This document shows positions 1 through 12,104 of a stretch of DNA of 64,000 nucleotides, piece by piece. Both the position numbers and the translations under genes were made by a program. The stretch's first letter is position 1, and every line of letters begins with the position of its first letter. Under the pieces are notes generated by a model. The model had not been told where the DNA came from. It worked only from the letters and a program-made list of their open reading frames with translations, and searched no databases. The stretch is from Bidens hawaiensis (lineage: Eukaryota; Streptophyta; Magnoliopsida; Asterales; Asteraceae), in contig JAIQDT010007677.1 in the NCBI GenBank assembly GCA_021521415.1, positions 45,602 to 109,601 of the forward strand, written 5' to 3'.

Positions 1-2463
1 TTGAAGTTAATCACTGTGTTCGTGGAGACTTTCATGTATTAGCACTTAGATAATTCCCATCATCAAACAATTCAGAGTATATAAATATGTATCAACATGT
101 TTTTCACCCCAAAAAGTTTGTAAAAACAATTTAAAATTTGGGTCATGAAACTCACGGTTTAATAGGGATTCAGTACAGCGTCAGCTTGTAGTTCGTTTGA
201 CTCGCATCACTAGCCCCTATAATCAATATTATAATAATATTAATATTTTAATATTAATATAGTCTTAATACTAAACTGGACTGTATATCTAATCTGGGTA
301 TAGCTGTAACACCCAGAAAGCGTCAATAGGCTTAGATTGTGATGTTGTTTAATGCCTAATACTCAAACCCGAATTTGGCTCAGTTTCCCCGTTTTTCCAG
401 CTGTAACTTAATCATATTATAGTCTCAATACTAAACTGGACTGTATATCTAATCTGGGCCAAGTTGTTCGTTTATGCGTTCAGAAACAGTTATGGGGAAG
501 TAAGATTGGGTGACTTTGTTGGTCAGTAAGATGATTAAATTATAAAAAAAGATCACACATTGGGGTTCTGGATTCGCCACGGGGCTCATTTCCGTTTATT
601 CAGTTTGTTTTAAAGAAAAATGCGCACAATTTATCCAAATTGTCCGAATTTCCCATAAAAATTTCGTTTTTACTTAATTAATCCAAAAATACGATTTCTG
701 ATCACTCTTAGTGTTTTGATATTCTGACAGGTTCGTTAATCACGAACTCGTCGGTTTTTATCATAATTGAATTTGTTTAATCTTTAAATTGGTATAATTA
801 ATCATCCGTTAATCCTTAAATTATGAAAATTTAGCCACTTATAATTAAAATATGTATATTTTTATAAAAATATTTCTAGAATTTTTTACTGATTTATTAA
901 TTTATAAAAATTCAATTTATCTGCTATATTTAGCCCGAAAATCGTCCGTTTATACCAAACAATCTCCAAAAATTCTACTAAAATTTATGTGTAATAAAAA
1001 TACTTCCCAAAACAACTTGTAAAAATTCCGAAACCTAACACTTTTGCCAAATTACCATTTTGAGCCAAAGACAACTATGAAAACTCGAATAAACATGAAT
1101 CCACGAAACATAGCTAGGATTTTCCAAATGACCCCAAATTTCATATATCATCATAATATACCAAATCTGAGTTCCTCACAAAATTACATAATTTTCAAGC
1201 ATTTTAACTATTTTTCTCAAATAAACATCCCAATTCGGTAATAAATTAGCCAAACATTCTCGAATGGTCGAAAAATTACCAAATTTGAACAGGGACTCAA
1301 TGATATGGTCCATGATGTCCTTGAAAAATTTCATAACCTAACAATATGAACAACACAATAGAATCCTAAATAGCCCGTAATCGAGTGATTCGGTATTACC
1401 TTAGCGGTTTTGGTTCGTTTTCGCCCTTCTAATCAAGTTTTTGGGTTCTTGTGCTTCTATGCAAGCTAGATAAAAGTCCTATATCACAAACCAGGCAAGT
1501 TTCATCAACATGGCAGCCTCTTAACTTAGGGTTTCGGCTAGGGTATAAAAACCGAACTTTTGAGCTGTAAAAACGCCGTTTAAACCCTCTAATCCGTGTT
1601 TATGGCCAAAAAAACTATCAACCTAGGTTCCTAACCATGTATATGATCAAAACATGTTTTTGGATAATTTTTAGGGTTTTTGCATGGTTAGAAGTGATTT
1701 TTGGTAATCAAACTATGTTTATATATAATTAAACATGATTAAAACAAATTAAAATTGATAAAAATGATATCCTACATACGGTTTTTGGCTGAGATATTTG
1801 GAGAAGCAAGCAGGCTGTTTCATAGTTCCAGAATTTGTGTCAACTTGTTTATAAGTAGTCAAAACAAAAACTAATTTATATATGGTGTTTTTCAACATTT
1901 ACGGCCGGGAGGTATATTGGGGCCCATTGGCCCAAATTTTTGGCCCATTTCCTTGTTTCGTGTGCCCAAACGTTAAATCTCGAGTCCAAATTTATTTGGG
2001 GTTCGATTTTTGGCGTGAAAAATATATCAGGTACGACAAACAGCGCAAAAACAAGCGTTTTTGGGTCATTTTTGTGTAAATTTATAAAAACATAGTATAA
2101 GTTTGAAAAAATTGAAAATTTTTTCACGGATCACTTAAAAAATTTCAAAATAAGTGTTTGGTAAGTCTTTTTCGGCTTAACGGATGATACAATGCTTGGT
2201 TTGTAACTATCTTTCGCGTTTAAATCTATAGCGGGTAGTTAAACGAGCATGTTTTCGTTTAACTGTTTTGCTATCAAAATAAGGCCATAATATTGATATA
2301 TTGGCTTATATTAAACGTATATCACTTATAGATGGCCCCACGAGATATCTAGGTCATAACCGGACCCGTTTGGTTATCCGTTCGTTCATTACGCAATACG
2401 TTGTTAAACACTTATTCGATTTGTAATTACTAAGGTATATCCGGTTTTGTCGCGAATGTCACA
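1..2463 (-). mobile_element. Partial gypsy LTR, family G1 (copy C)
   Basis: Non-coding LTR sequence that aligns by eye with the far half of the LTRs at 14534-18401 and 23101-26973: the same order of blocks, the same AAACCCTAA-type stretches, and the same terminal sequence ending GTCACA directly before a pyrimidine run. Read on the minus strand, the LTR begins TGTGACATTCGCG just after a polypurine tract. The other end lies outside the window. Divergence from the 14.5-27.0 kb copy is large, so this is an older insertion. Short ORFs at 1044-1241 and 1876-2127 are chance frames in it. Confidence 0.8.
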
Positions 2464-3425
2464 TTCTCCCCCAGTTAAGAAATTTCGTCCCCGAAATTCA
2501 ATATTCCAGTTAAAGGCTTTTGAGGCACAAATAAGAATATTTGTTTTTGTTTTCAAATGTACATAATTCCCCGTTGTAAGGCATTTTACCGAACTTTGAT
2601 TATTGAAATTCAGTTGAGTCGTAACTGTTTGACTTTCTTGCCTATCATTTCCATGGGTTCTTTAGTAAGTTTAGTTATGGGTAAGTTTTCAAGTGGTACT
2701 ATCTTCGCCTTGTCAATAAGGCATTTGTTTGTTTCGCTATATAGGAAATTGTCAGTAGAACTACAATCGAGAGTGAACTCGATTCTAGAGATAGTTTATT
2801 CATTATATTACGGGTTTTAATTTTCGAGACAACCTCGTACAGTTCTATGTATGTTGATGTCAATGTATCGGTTTTCTCAACTCGAATAAAACTTTTCAAA
2901 GGTCAACAATTCATTACGTACATCGGTATAGTTCTTTTAAGAGTCTTATACGGCTGTCATTTTGTTTTTGAATTCTACGAGTTTTATCTGTGGTTTCCAG
3001 AATCAAATTGGATGTTGCATTTTGAGTGCTGCTAAATTTTGGCCTATTACGGTAACTATTTATATTCTTGCTCGTATCGTACCAGTTATAGAGTCGCTCA
3101 TATAATACCATGGTAACAATTAGTATACGAGGATTAGACTAGTGGAAATGTTAACCTTAATTTCCTCCCAGATTTAATATACCGTTGCAATGTAATTATC
3201 CCAATGTTTGTATAGTTCGCCTAGATCGATCTTTTATTTAGGAATAACATATCGTGCCTAAGCCGATTCAGTTTCTTAAGTTTGGTAGGAAATAAGAGGC
3301 GAAATGACTATTTCAGTCTGAAGTAATCGAATTAGACATACCATGACGAGATATGATTTTGTTGACATAATGGTAGGCGAGCGTTTCAGCTATGTAGTTA
3401 TTATAATTCGGGAGGAAATGTGTAA
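2464..3425 (-). pseudogene. Decayed internal 3' region of G1 copy C, with PPT
   Basis: The first bases next to the LTR, read on the minus strand, form a purine-rich tract (TTAACTGGGGGAGAA), as expected for a gypsy polypurine tract. The following 900 bases align with 18402-19260 of the younger G1 copy, including the conserved stretch TTTCGTCCCCGAAATTC and several later blocks. No frame is open and I recognise no protein in it. The homology stops near 3425, where unrelated coding-like sequence begins; this junction is estimated by eye. Confidence 0.6.
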
Positions 3426-3439
3426 TTTAAGTTCATTCA

Positions 3440-4760
3440 AAGAGAAAACAGGGAACTAAAAGCCCTAGTTGCTGCTCAGGGGGAGAGGTTAGACAAGCAA
3501 GATGAGATCATCCTCCAACTTACATGCAAAGATGATGAGTTAAAGAAGTTGAGGAATGATGAAGATGATCCGGATGAAGGGGCTGTGGTGACCAGCAACC
3601 GGGCGGTAGTAATGCACTGTCGGTAGGTAATCAGGCTGGGACGAGTACTGGTGGTGGTTCTAGGGTTAGTAATTTACATATTCTGCCGTATAAAGACTAT
3701 GCACGAGCTAAACCGATTGATGTCATACCGGCGAATATGTTTTTATTTGTGGGTATGGATGGGATTGTTTATTGTATGGTTAATGCTAATGAGATCGAAG
3801 AGGGTGAGTTTGTAGATCATTCATTGACTAAAGAAAAAATTGCCCTGCTTCTGGATCTGAATGAAGATGAGGTCGAGGAACTGGGAAACACAGTGGAAGT
3901 CGAGATTGATTTTAAGGAAATTAGAAATCCAGGCATTCTGCGTGGGAATGTGCCTGAGTATGAAGAGGTGGAAGTGGAAGACGTGACTGCTGAGGAGTAT
4001 TCTGATCTTTATACCGACAACAACAATGGTTCAGGTATTCCATTCTTTACTACTAAACATTTTGAGGCAGCAGAAAAGCGTTGACGTGAAGAACGAGAGA
4101 AGTGGAATAAAGAAGCGGAAACCAGTCCCTTATCAACAAATGAGAAGAAATAAAAGCGTGCTTTGGATGGTATGTTTGGGCAAGATGTGAAGCGTATGAA
4201 CAATATGATCGAGACCTTCCGATATCACGAACAGGAGGAAGTCAGATTAGCGAAGGTCCGAGCATCTGCCTACCAGATGAAGAAGAACAAAAGTGTTAAA
4301 GACGTAAAAGGTGACTTGGTTGCTTGGCAGTATGATGCGGAGCTTAAAGTATACATCATCAAGTGGGAACATGGTATTTATTATTCCAAGCGTCCACACG
4401 ATATTTGACGATGCCAATATGGGATGTGAGAACACTAGCTAACCGACCGTTCGTTAATCGAGGAAAAGATCAGTGGGCTGAGTGGTTCTATGATCATCTG
4501 CAACATGAAACCAGATTTGGTTTCAAATTCTTCAAGCCGCAAGTGTTGACACACAAATACATCGATGAGATTGATCCTCGCACTGGCTGGAGAAAAATGC
4601 TTTTGTAGGTCAAGCCGCCGAAGACTATGAAGAGGTCTCCAATGAAGATCTTTCCTCAGAGTCTGTTCACCATATTCAACAGATGGTATTATGACAATGG
4701 GACGGGTGAAGCTGTAATTGTATTGGGCACTGGATCCAACACAAGTGTTATATGTGTGAT
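3440..4760 (+). pseudogene. Unidentified retroelement ORF relic next to a 3' LTR
   Basis: Coding-like sequence broken by stops and frameshifts. It starts with a charged coiled-coil-like stretch (3447-3625; motif RENRELKALVAAQGERLDKQ). An acidic segment follows at 3737-4084 (115 codons, rich in Glu and Asp), ending in a Lys/Arg/Glu-rich stretch. Another open segment lies at 4163-4408 (LVAWQYDAELKVYIIKWEHG), and after a frameshift the reading continues to about 4608 and beyond (motifs MPIWDVRTLANRPFVNRG, RWYYDNGTGEAVIVL). The codon structure and shared reading direction argue that this was one protein. It ends about 230 bases before a polypurine tract and 3' LTR, so it was the last ORF of an LTR element. 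I do not recognise it as gag, protease, RT, RNase H or integrase. It may be an envelope-position accessory ORF or a captured gene. Confidence 0.55.
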
Positions 4761-4975
4761 TGATCCTATGTGTGATTGATCCTATGTGGCTTGTTAACTA
4801 ATCGGAGTCTGATAACGACGCGTTATTTCAAAATCATATCTGATTTGTTATCGTAAGCGATTATGAACTTGTGATGCAGTTTCAGCGCGTTGTTCGAGTC
4901 GGTTATGCATTCAAGATTCATATATGCACTGACTGGAAGACGAAGATGTTCTAGAGATAAAGTATAAAGAGCTCG

Positions 4976-4993
4976 AGACGAAGGGGAGTTTTT
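4976..4993 (+). other. Polypurine tract of the 3' LTR
   Basis: Purine-rich GACGAAGGGGAG followed by T residues and then TGATACACAAC, the start of an LTR. This is the expected plus-strand primer of an LTR retrotransposon and fixes the element's orientation as plus. Confidence 0.65.
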
Positions 4994-5194
4994 TGATACA
5001 CAACTTGGGTGTCTCGGTCTTTATGATATTAGTATTATATTACTAGATAATGTTAAGGGTATTTTGGTAACTACACATTCGCTCTAATGTAAAGTTATTC
5101 GTTACCCCGTGACGAATAAGCCAGATTCGTCATGTATGTAAGCCACATTTGTTAACCACGCTTAACGAATGTGACAACGAATGAAGGGCATTCG

Positions 5195-5701
5195 TGTAAG
5201 GCCCCGAACCCCGGGAACCTCACAGTTGGTATTCATACAAAACACTTATTAAAATAATTAAACTTGAAAACAGTTTCTTCCATTAAAATAAACGTCTCAG
5301 ATTGTAAATTCAGCGGAAAACATAAAGTGTAAGATAAGTTTCCTAAAACCAGGGAATTTTGCCCAAAACCAATTTTAATGTAATTCATAAAACTATTTAA
5401 AATCGAATTGTTCAAAGTACATGCTTCCATCCACCTATGCCCTTCACCGTCCAAGCGATAAGGCATCCTCTTCCTAACCTGAAACTTACACTAACATGCA
5501 CACAAAGTCAGCTTGAGCTAAGTGAGTTCAAGTTTTTAAGTAAATAACATCAGTAATAATAAATATGGTAGTCATACCAAAAGTTTTTATAGTAAAAAGA
5601 GTGCATCCATTAAGTCATCGTTACCAAAGACTAAACATTCTCAAACATACATATACCAAAGATATATATCTAAAAATCCTTTCAAGTACATCCCTATATA
5701 T

Positions 5702-5742
<41 letters not shown>

Positions 5743-7198
5743 CACGTATAACATTCAGGGTCGAGCAAACGTACAACCCAAACACGTAACATCAACGCAT
5801 GCAAACACAAAGTAGGCATACGCAACATCCGTAGTCGAAACAACTACAACTCCGCCAAATAGAGGCCAAACAATAATGTATATATGTATATATATTTTAA
5901 CATTCCAAGGCCTACCATATAATAGCAAGCCTCTATAAAATTGTTTAAAACATTTCATCAAGTAAGAAAAACACTTAAGTGTGCATGCTAGCCCAAAACT
6001 TGAAAAGAGTGAAAAGGGGCATCAAGAACTCACCTGAGATCAACCAAACACCAGCAATGAGCTAGGAAATCTCTAAGTGCACACTCACAAGTAAGGGCCT
6101 ATAAATTGTACACAACGCGTTACTAAACTAGACCGTAAGAACACACTTGCCTAACGGGCTGCTCAGGCCCAACAACTTGGCTCGAGGCCCAACCCATACT
6201 CTTTTACTTTACCTGAGCCCCTAAAACCTTTCAATTAACCAAATCCACCCTACGATCATGGTCAGGGCTAACCATGTTGCACAACTCACCCGTCGTTATG
6301 CAAATCGAGTCGAATACGCGCGTAATAAATCTTAGAACCAATTGTCAAACAAATCAGCCCCAAATGGACCAAATTCCCATCTTAACCTTTTCATGCATCA
6401 TAAATGTGTTCCCCGAGTTGATAGTGTTGACGGTTCCTTTTTACAACACTCACTTTAATGTTTAAATGACAATTCGCGCACAACCGACTCGATTGACTAA
6501 TCACCAACCTAATCAGCCCCGATTACCAAAGAAATAATTTTCCCACAGCCCTTAAACCCCCCTAGGGATAGGAAAACTGATCCAGTTGGTAATTCAATCG
6601 ATTAACTCATCAAACTCAACAATTTACGAATCTACACCCGATAAACCCTAGTTTTCGAACTAAAATCAATTGACCGACCTAAACACCTTCAATGAATATG
6701 GTTTTTAAGTATGATGTACCACACATACCTAGGAGGATTTTGGTGCAAAAACCTCACTCAAAACAGTCCCAGAAACGCTCAATTGGACAGCCACCCGGTT
6801 AACCTAAAACAAGTCGTTTAACAATCAATACGCGTAATATAACGACCAATTATGGTGTAAAAGACTTGGGGAATCGTAGTACATACCTTGAATTGGAGTT
6901 CTAAGGCTTAATCTTGGCTGCAAAAAGAAAAATCGGGGGGTGCTTGGTCCTTGCTTACTGCCGATCGCAAATGGAGGGGGGGGAGGCTAGGGTTTTTATT
7001 AATTTTTTTTTTGATATAAAATAAGAAGTTTCATTCTAGCCCCTCAAGTATAAAGTGTAAGGCATCTTGGATGAAAAGTTACATAATTTTAACGTACCGG
7101 GATGACGTAAAGGCTCCCGAGAAACGTCGGTTAAATACCGAGAATTATACATACTTTACAAGCTTTAACTTTTGGAACCGAAAGTAACGGACATTACA
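5195..7198 (-). mobile_element. Solo LTR S1 (2004 bp)
   Basis: A TG...CA-bounded sequence starting TGTAAGGCCCCGAAC and ending GACATTACA, flanked by perfect 5-bp target duplications ATTCG (5190-5194 and 7199-7203). Two relatives with the same ends lie at 9963-11908 and 33492-35491, each with its own 5-bp duplication. No internal region or second LTR is present, so all three are solo LTRs left by LTR-LTR recombination. Minus orientation is preferred because the minus strand starts TGTAATG/TGTAACG like gypsy LTRs and has a TATA-like stretch followed by AAACCCTAGCC near 6985-7020. ORFs inside it are not conserved between copies. Confidence 0.85.
5706..5738. repeat. (TA)n microsatellite in S1
   Basis: About 33 bases of alternating TA. 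The related S2 and S3 LTRs have shorter or split TA runs at the corresponding place (about 10586-10610 and 34015-34042), so the length varies between copies. Confidence 0.9.
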
Positions 7199-7479
7199 AT
7201 TCGTTAGTGTCTAATGTAAAACGAATGAGGGTGTTCATTCGTTAGTATTAATGTAACGAATGACACATTCGATAAGGGTTAAGTTAGCGACTGTGTCATC
7301 GTCTATATATAGTGTAAACATTATCAGTAATGCAACGAGTTCTTATTTTATCACACAATTGCCTCGTTACTCTGCCAAAATCCACTCTGAAACACACACA
7401 ATCACACACACTAACCATATTACACGATAATCGTATCAGATACACAATGACGAACACGATGTCATCATCGATCTAGATC

Positions 7480-8040
7480 CTTAGTGCTCTCCCATAGATA
7501 TCTCAAAGGAAAACCTCGGTTGGGCCTATGGTATCCAAAAGAGTATCCTTTGGAGTTTCATGCCTATACTGACAGTGATTTTGGGGGCTGTAATCTCGAT
7601 TGTAAGTCAACATCTGGAGGATGTTAATTTCTAGGTGATAGCTTGATACCTTGGCAGTGCAAAAAACAAGTCACCGTGTCCACCTCCATTACTGAAGCCG
7701 AGTACATTGCCGCTTCCAGCTGCTGTTCCCAAGTCATAGGGATCCAGCATAAGCTGCTGGATTACTGTTTGAATTTCTTAAACACCACGATCAAATGTGA
7801 TAATGAGGTGTTGTTGCAATTGTTAAAAACCCAGTCCAGCACTCAAAGACTATACGCATTGACATCCGAATGCATTTCATTCATGATTGTTTCGATCGTA
7901 AACTTGTCAATATTCAAAGGGTCCATTCTGACAACAACTTTGCTGATCTCTTTAAAAAAATATTTAGTCCTACCCAATTTTTATACCTAGTGGAGTCATT
8001 TTTATACCTAGTGGAGTCATTTGGCATGATTTCCATTGAC
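7480..8040 (+). pseudogene. Ty1/copia RNase H end (copy A)
   Basis: C-terminal pol fragment of a Ty1/copia element. Read in shifting frames it shows the end of RT (RYLKGKPRLGLWYPKE), then the RNase H hallmarks YTDSDFGGCNLDCKSTSGGC and TVSTSITEAEYIAASSCCSQ, and near the end VHSDNNFADLF and LVESFGMISID. An in-frame stop after SGGC and a frameshift near 7860 break it; a 15-codon stretch around LVESF is duplicated at 7983-8020. Everything upstream in pol is missing: the sequence joins the preceding LTR at about 7440-7480. The equivalent end in copy B is at about 32500-32620. Lineage looks SIRE/Maximus-like, but this is tentative. Confidence 0.85.
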
Positions 8041-9962
8041 TATATTTTATCGTTTTGTTTTAAAATTATAAATATTTTTAAAATATGTTACAATTTTAGA
8101 GGGAAAAAACGAGTTATCTATAACTCAAATAAAAGATTTTCACTTTTTAAGTTTAAGAAAAACTAAATAACTTATTTAACTTACCAAAAATCTTTTACAT
8201 TCTTTTAAGAAAATCAGAAAAACGTTTTTAAAAGTGCTGTCCCGTTAAAAGGGAGCTCATGTTTAGAGGGAGTCAGATATTTAAAATTTTAAAAAAAAAT
8301 TTGAGAAATTGATCCAACGCTTGGAAAATGATAAGAAATTATCTCTAACAATTCTATCACATGAAAAGAATAGATCAAAAGCCAACAAGATCATTGCTTG
8401 ATGTGTAGATAGGCTTAACAAATGAGTAAGTGTCATAGTGATATAAACTTAAATATCTACCTATGCTAGTGGTTACATGCTATGAAGCAGTTGCTGAATC
8501 TAACTAAAGTCATATCAATAAAGGCAGAAACGTAAATAACATGTTATACCCAAGCCTCTCTTTACCTGATCACAGTTGTCTTATGTAATCGAGTGTCAAT
8601 TTTAGTTCTGTTGAGTCAAGAAAAGTGTCAAGATAAGAAAAAGAAAACGAGTCAGAAAAGAAATGAAAAGAATAGAAAAAGAAAGTTTAAAAGTTGTCTA
8701 TTTTAGATTTTTTACTTCTGATTTATTTCTTCATTTATTTTGATTCAAGCCTTGGACTTTCTCTACGCGATAATATGGCATTATCCGACCTAATTGTTAA
8801 GACCCTGAATTTTTTGTTTTATTTTACTTTCTTTCTTTTGTTCAAGCCTTGGACTTTCTCTGTTTGTAGTCTTACAAGACATGATTGTTAAGGCCATGAA
8901 CTTTTGCTTTATTTTAATATTTCTAGATAGAGTTAAATGTCCAAAATAAAGTGTCCAAAGTGTCAATAAGTGTATTGTGATCAAATAAGAAAGGTTCAAG
9001 TCAAATTGAGGTGGCATGTGAAAGCAAATTAAACCCGAGGTATGACGGAGTCTGTAACTTATTAGATTAAACGGGGACCACACAAGCATTGTGCTTAATC
9101 TATACCTTAACATAGCACCTTGACATCCAAATACTTGTTAAGTTTAAAGTGGACAAATTATATTACAATTGACTTTGGGTTCTTGGCATAATAATTTCCA
9201 AATTGAAGTGTGATCTAGAACGTTAACAAATAATGTGATTCCATGTTGTGATCTTTCTCACAAAAATATTAAAATCTTTAGAAATTTTTTTAAATATTAT
9301 TGATAAGTAATATGAATTTCAACTTTATTCTTATCTTACTTATGTTTTATTGTTTTATTTTATGTTTCAACTTCAAAATATTATGTATATATTTTTAAAA
9401 TTTTAAAATATATGAAAATGCAAAAAGAATTTAAGTTTTTATTGAGTTAGTACATATTCTATCAAACATTGTTTTATTCAAAATCATGTATTTTGTTTTC
9501 ATGGTCGTTCATGCAAAGTTTGTTGGAAATCTAGGACTTAAACAAATCATTTACAAGTGGAGGGACTAATATTGGGAGGGTCTGTGAACAAATTCTTCAT
9601 TGACCCTCGGGAGGGTCTGCGAACGAATCTTATTTGTTCTAGTTTTGTGTAGTTATACATGGACAAGTAGATTGAGATCAAGTCTACTTGAAGTTGCAGA
9701 TGTTGAAGCGCTTAAAGGAAAATGAGAACGTGAAATTTGGTGGTTGAACCTAAAAATGAACTGATTGTATCTGAAGGCAAGGAAAGAAACCAGTCGGGTC
9801 AAGAATGTCTACAAAAGAAAATTAGATGTCAAGCCTCCTACATCTTATGTTTTTAAAATTTGATGTAGCTGATCATTCCCAGAAATAAGATTGAAGTTCA
9901 AGTCTACAAGACTGGAAAATAAAGAATTGTCCAAGATCCATTATGGTTCAAGATCCTGGATC
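8041..9962 (+). other. 3' non-coding region of copia copy A
   Basis: AT-rich sequence after RNase H with no convincing ORF. It aligns with 32640-33491 and 35497-36316 of copy B (shared blocks such as TTTAGAGGGAGTCA and GAAATTGATCCGA), so it is part of the element and not flanking DNA. It resumes at 11914 after solo LTR S2 and ends at a polypurine tract (about 11986-11998). Such a long region after pol is known in SIRE-type copia elements, where an env-like ORF may sit; none is readable here. Confidence 0.65.
8743..8937 (+). repeat. 98-bp tandem duplication in the copia 3' region
   Basis: Two diverged direct copies starting TTCAAGCCTTGGACTTTC at 8743 and 8841. The same duplication exists in copy B (about 33300 and 33399), so it predates the separation of the two copies. 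Confidence 0.75.
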
Positions 9963-11908
9963 TGTAAGGCCCCGAACCCCGGGAACCCTACAGTTGGTAA
10001 TCATACAAAACACTTATAGAATATTTAAACTAAAAAAAATCAGTCGTTCCATTAAGCAACTAATTTCAGAGTAAAATTCAGCGGAAAATGTAAATAATAA
10101 ACCCGGAAATTTTGCCCAAAACCAACATAACTATCTTAAATAAAAATTTTTAAAAAGAAATGTTTAATAATAAAGTCTTCAAATCCCGTATGCCCTTTTA
10201 CCGTCCAAGTAGCTTCGTGCACGTCCAAACGTAAGGCATCCTCTTCCTAACCTGAAACTCACACTAACATGCACACAAAGTCAGCTTAAGCTGAGTGAGT
10301 TCAAGTTTTAAATAAGTAACAAAAGTCTTAATAATCATTCCAATGGTTTTAAAACTGTAAACGGAATTACATCATTTAGGTCATCACATTTAATAAATAA
10401 TCATCCTTACGTATGAACATCTCTATACGTGCATTCCTATATATATACATATATATAACATTCAGGGCCAAGAAAACGTACAACCCCAACACGTAACATT
10501 CCATTCAACGCATGCAAACATGAAGTAGGCATACGTAACATTCAGTAGTCGATAACGACTACAACATTCGCCAAATATTGGCCATTCTATAATATATATA
10601 TATATATATACATACACATATTCTATAACATTCCAAGGCCTACCAATACTAGCAAGCCTATGCAAAATAGTTTAAAACATTTCATCAAGCAAAATCGTTT
10701 AGGTGTGCATGCTAACCCAAAACATAAAAAGAGTTAAATGGGGCATCAAGAACTCACCTGAAATCAACCGAACACATGCACGGGCTAGGAAGTCCCTAAG
10801 TGCACACTCACAAGTAAGGGCCTGTAAATTGTACACAACGCGTCACTATACTAGACTGTAAGAACACACTTGCCTAATGGGCCGTTCAAGCCTAACACTT
10901 TGGCCCGAGGCCCAACCCATACCCAATTACTTTACCTCAGCCCCTAAAACCTTTCAATTAACCGAACCCACCCTACTATCATGATCGGGGTTAACCATGA
11001 TGTATAATTTACCCGTTTGCAAGCCAATCGAGTCGAATACGCGCGAAATAAGTTCTTAAATCATTTGTCAAGCAAATCAGCCCCAAATGGACCGAATCCC
11101 CATCATAACCTGCTCATTTATCATAAACATACCAAACGAGTCGATATGGTTGGCGGTTCCTTTTTACAACACTCACTTTAACGTTTAAACGACAATTTGC
11201 GCACAATCGACTCGATTAGCTAATCACCAACCTAAACAGCCCCGAGTTCCAAAAATTTAATTTTCCCACAGCCCTTAAAACCCCTTAGGGCTGTACAAAC
11301 TGATTCGGTTGGTCATTCGATCGATTAACACATCAAACTCAACAATTGCCAATTCTACACCCGGTAAACCCTAGTTTTCGAACTAAAATTGATTGATCGA
11401 CCTAAACACCTTCAATGCGTACGGTTTTTAAGTATGATGTACCACACATACCTAGGAGGATTTTGGTGCAAAAACCTCACTCAAAACAGCCTGGAAACGC
11501 TCAACTGGACAGCCACCCGGCTAGCCTACAACAAGCCATAAATTGATCAATATGCGCGTTTTAACGATCAATTATGGTGTAAAAGACTTCGGGAATCGTA
11601 GTACATACCTTGAATTGAAGTTCTAAGGCTTAGACTTGGCTGCAAAAAGAAAAATTCGTGGGTCTTGGGTCCTTGCTTTCTGCCGATCGCAATAAAGGGG
11701 GGGGGGGCTAGGGTTAGTTTATGTTATAACATAATATATTACACTCTAGTCCCTCCAGATTGAAGTGTAAGGCAAAATGGAAGGAAAATTTAGGTTCTTT
11801 AATGTACCGGGATGACGTAAAGGTTTCCGAGAAACGTCGGATAAATCCCGAGAATTATACATACTCTACAAGCTTTAATTCTTGAAACCGGAATTAACGG
11901 GCGTTACA
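9963..11908 (-). mobile_element. Solo LTR S2 (1946 bp)
   Basis: Starts TGTAAGGCCCCGAACC and ends GGGCGTTACA, with perfect 5-bp target duplications GGATC at 9958-9962 and 11909-11913. It aligns along its length with S1 and S3. No internal retroelement sequence adjoins it. It sits inside the 3' non-coding region of copia copy A. Contains a short (TA)n run near 10588-10610. Confidence 0.88.
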
Positions 11909-11913
11909 GGATC

Positions 11914-11998
11914 AAGACAAGTTCTAAGGTTTAAGAAATAAAGACAAGGCAAAGAACTTGATGAAGGTTCCTCAACATACTTAATCCTAGAGGGAGAT
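11914..11998 (+). other. End of copy A internal region with polypurine tract
   Basis: Resumes copy A after S2. The last bases, CCTAGAGGGAGAT, are purine-rich and directly precede a TG that starts an LTR, matching a copia polypurine tract. Confidence 0.65.
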
Positions 11999-12090
11999 TG
12001 TAGGGCCAATATTCTATATTGTTATTAGGATTGTATGTGTTGTTCTAGTTTACCCGAGTAAAGTTATGAGATCTATCTAGGGAACCAACA
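11999..12090 (+). mobile_element. Short copia LTR (92 bp) shared by copies A and B
   Basis: Bounded by TGTAGGGCC and AACCAACA, preceded by a polypurine tract and followed by a primer binding site, so it is at once the 3' LTR of copy A and the 5' LTR of copy B. At 92 bp it is very short for a copia LTR. It may be a deletion derivative or a hybrid; no second copy is available here for comparison because copy B is cut off before its 3' LTR. Confidence 0.6.
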
Positions 12091-12104
12091 AGTGTTATCA
12101 GAGC
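12091..12104 (+). other. Primer binding site (initiator Met tRNA type)
   Basis: AGTGTTATCAGAGC directly after the LTR end. It differs by one base from the standard plant TGGTATCAGAGC that pairs with the 3' end of initiator methionine tRNA. Confidence 0.75.

Larger units (their letters stand above)
4994..7438 (+). mobile_element. 3' LTR (about 436 bp) split by a solo LTR
   Basis: The LTR begins TGATAC and ends GTATCA, a perfect 6-bp terminal inversion, and follows a polypurine tract. It is interrupted at 5195-7198 by solo LTR S1, flanked by the duplicated ATTCG. Without the insertion and one duplication the LTR is about 436 bp. It holds many copies of the word ATTCGTTA/TAACGAAT in both orientations. 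A promoter-like GTCTATATATAGTG lies at about 7300-7313. The matching 5' LTR is not in the window. Confidence 0.7.

Noticed and set aside
1044..2127. Short ORFs in the first LTR
   Set aside because: Not conserved in the related G1 LTRs and lacking any motif.
3440..4760. Endogenous pararetrovirus (caulimovirid) remnant
   Set aside because: No movement protein, coat zinc finger or RT motif visible, and the region is tied to an LTR and PPT.
5195..7198. S1 as a complete non-autonomous element with its own LTRs
   Set aside because: No internal direct terminal repeats, PBS or PPT inside; ends and TSD fit a single LTR.
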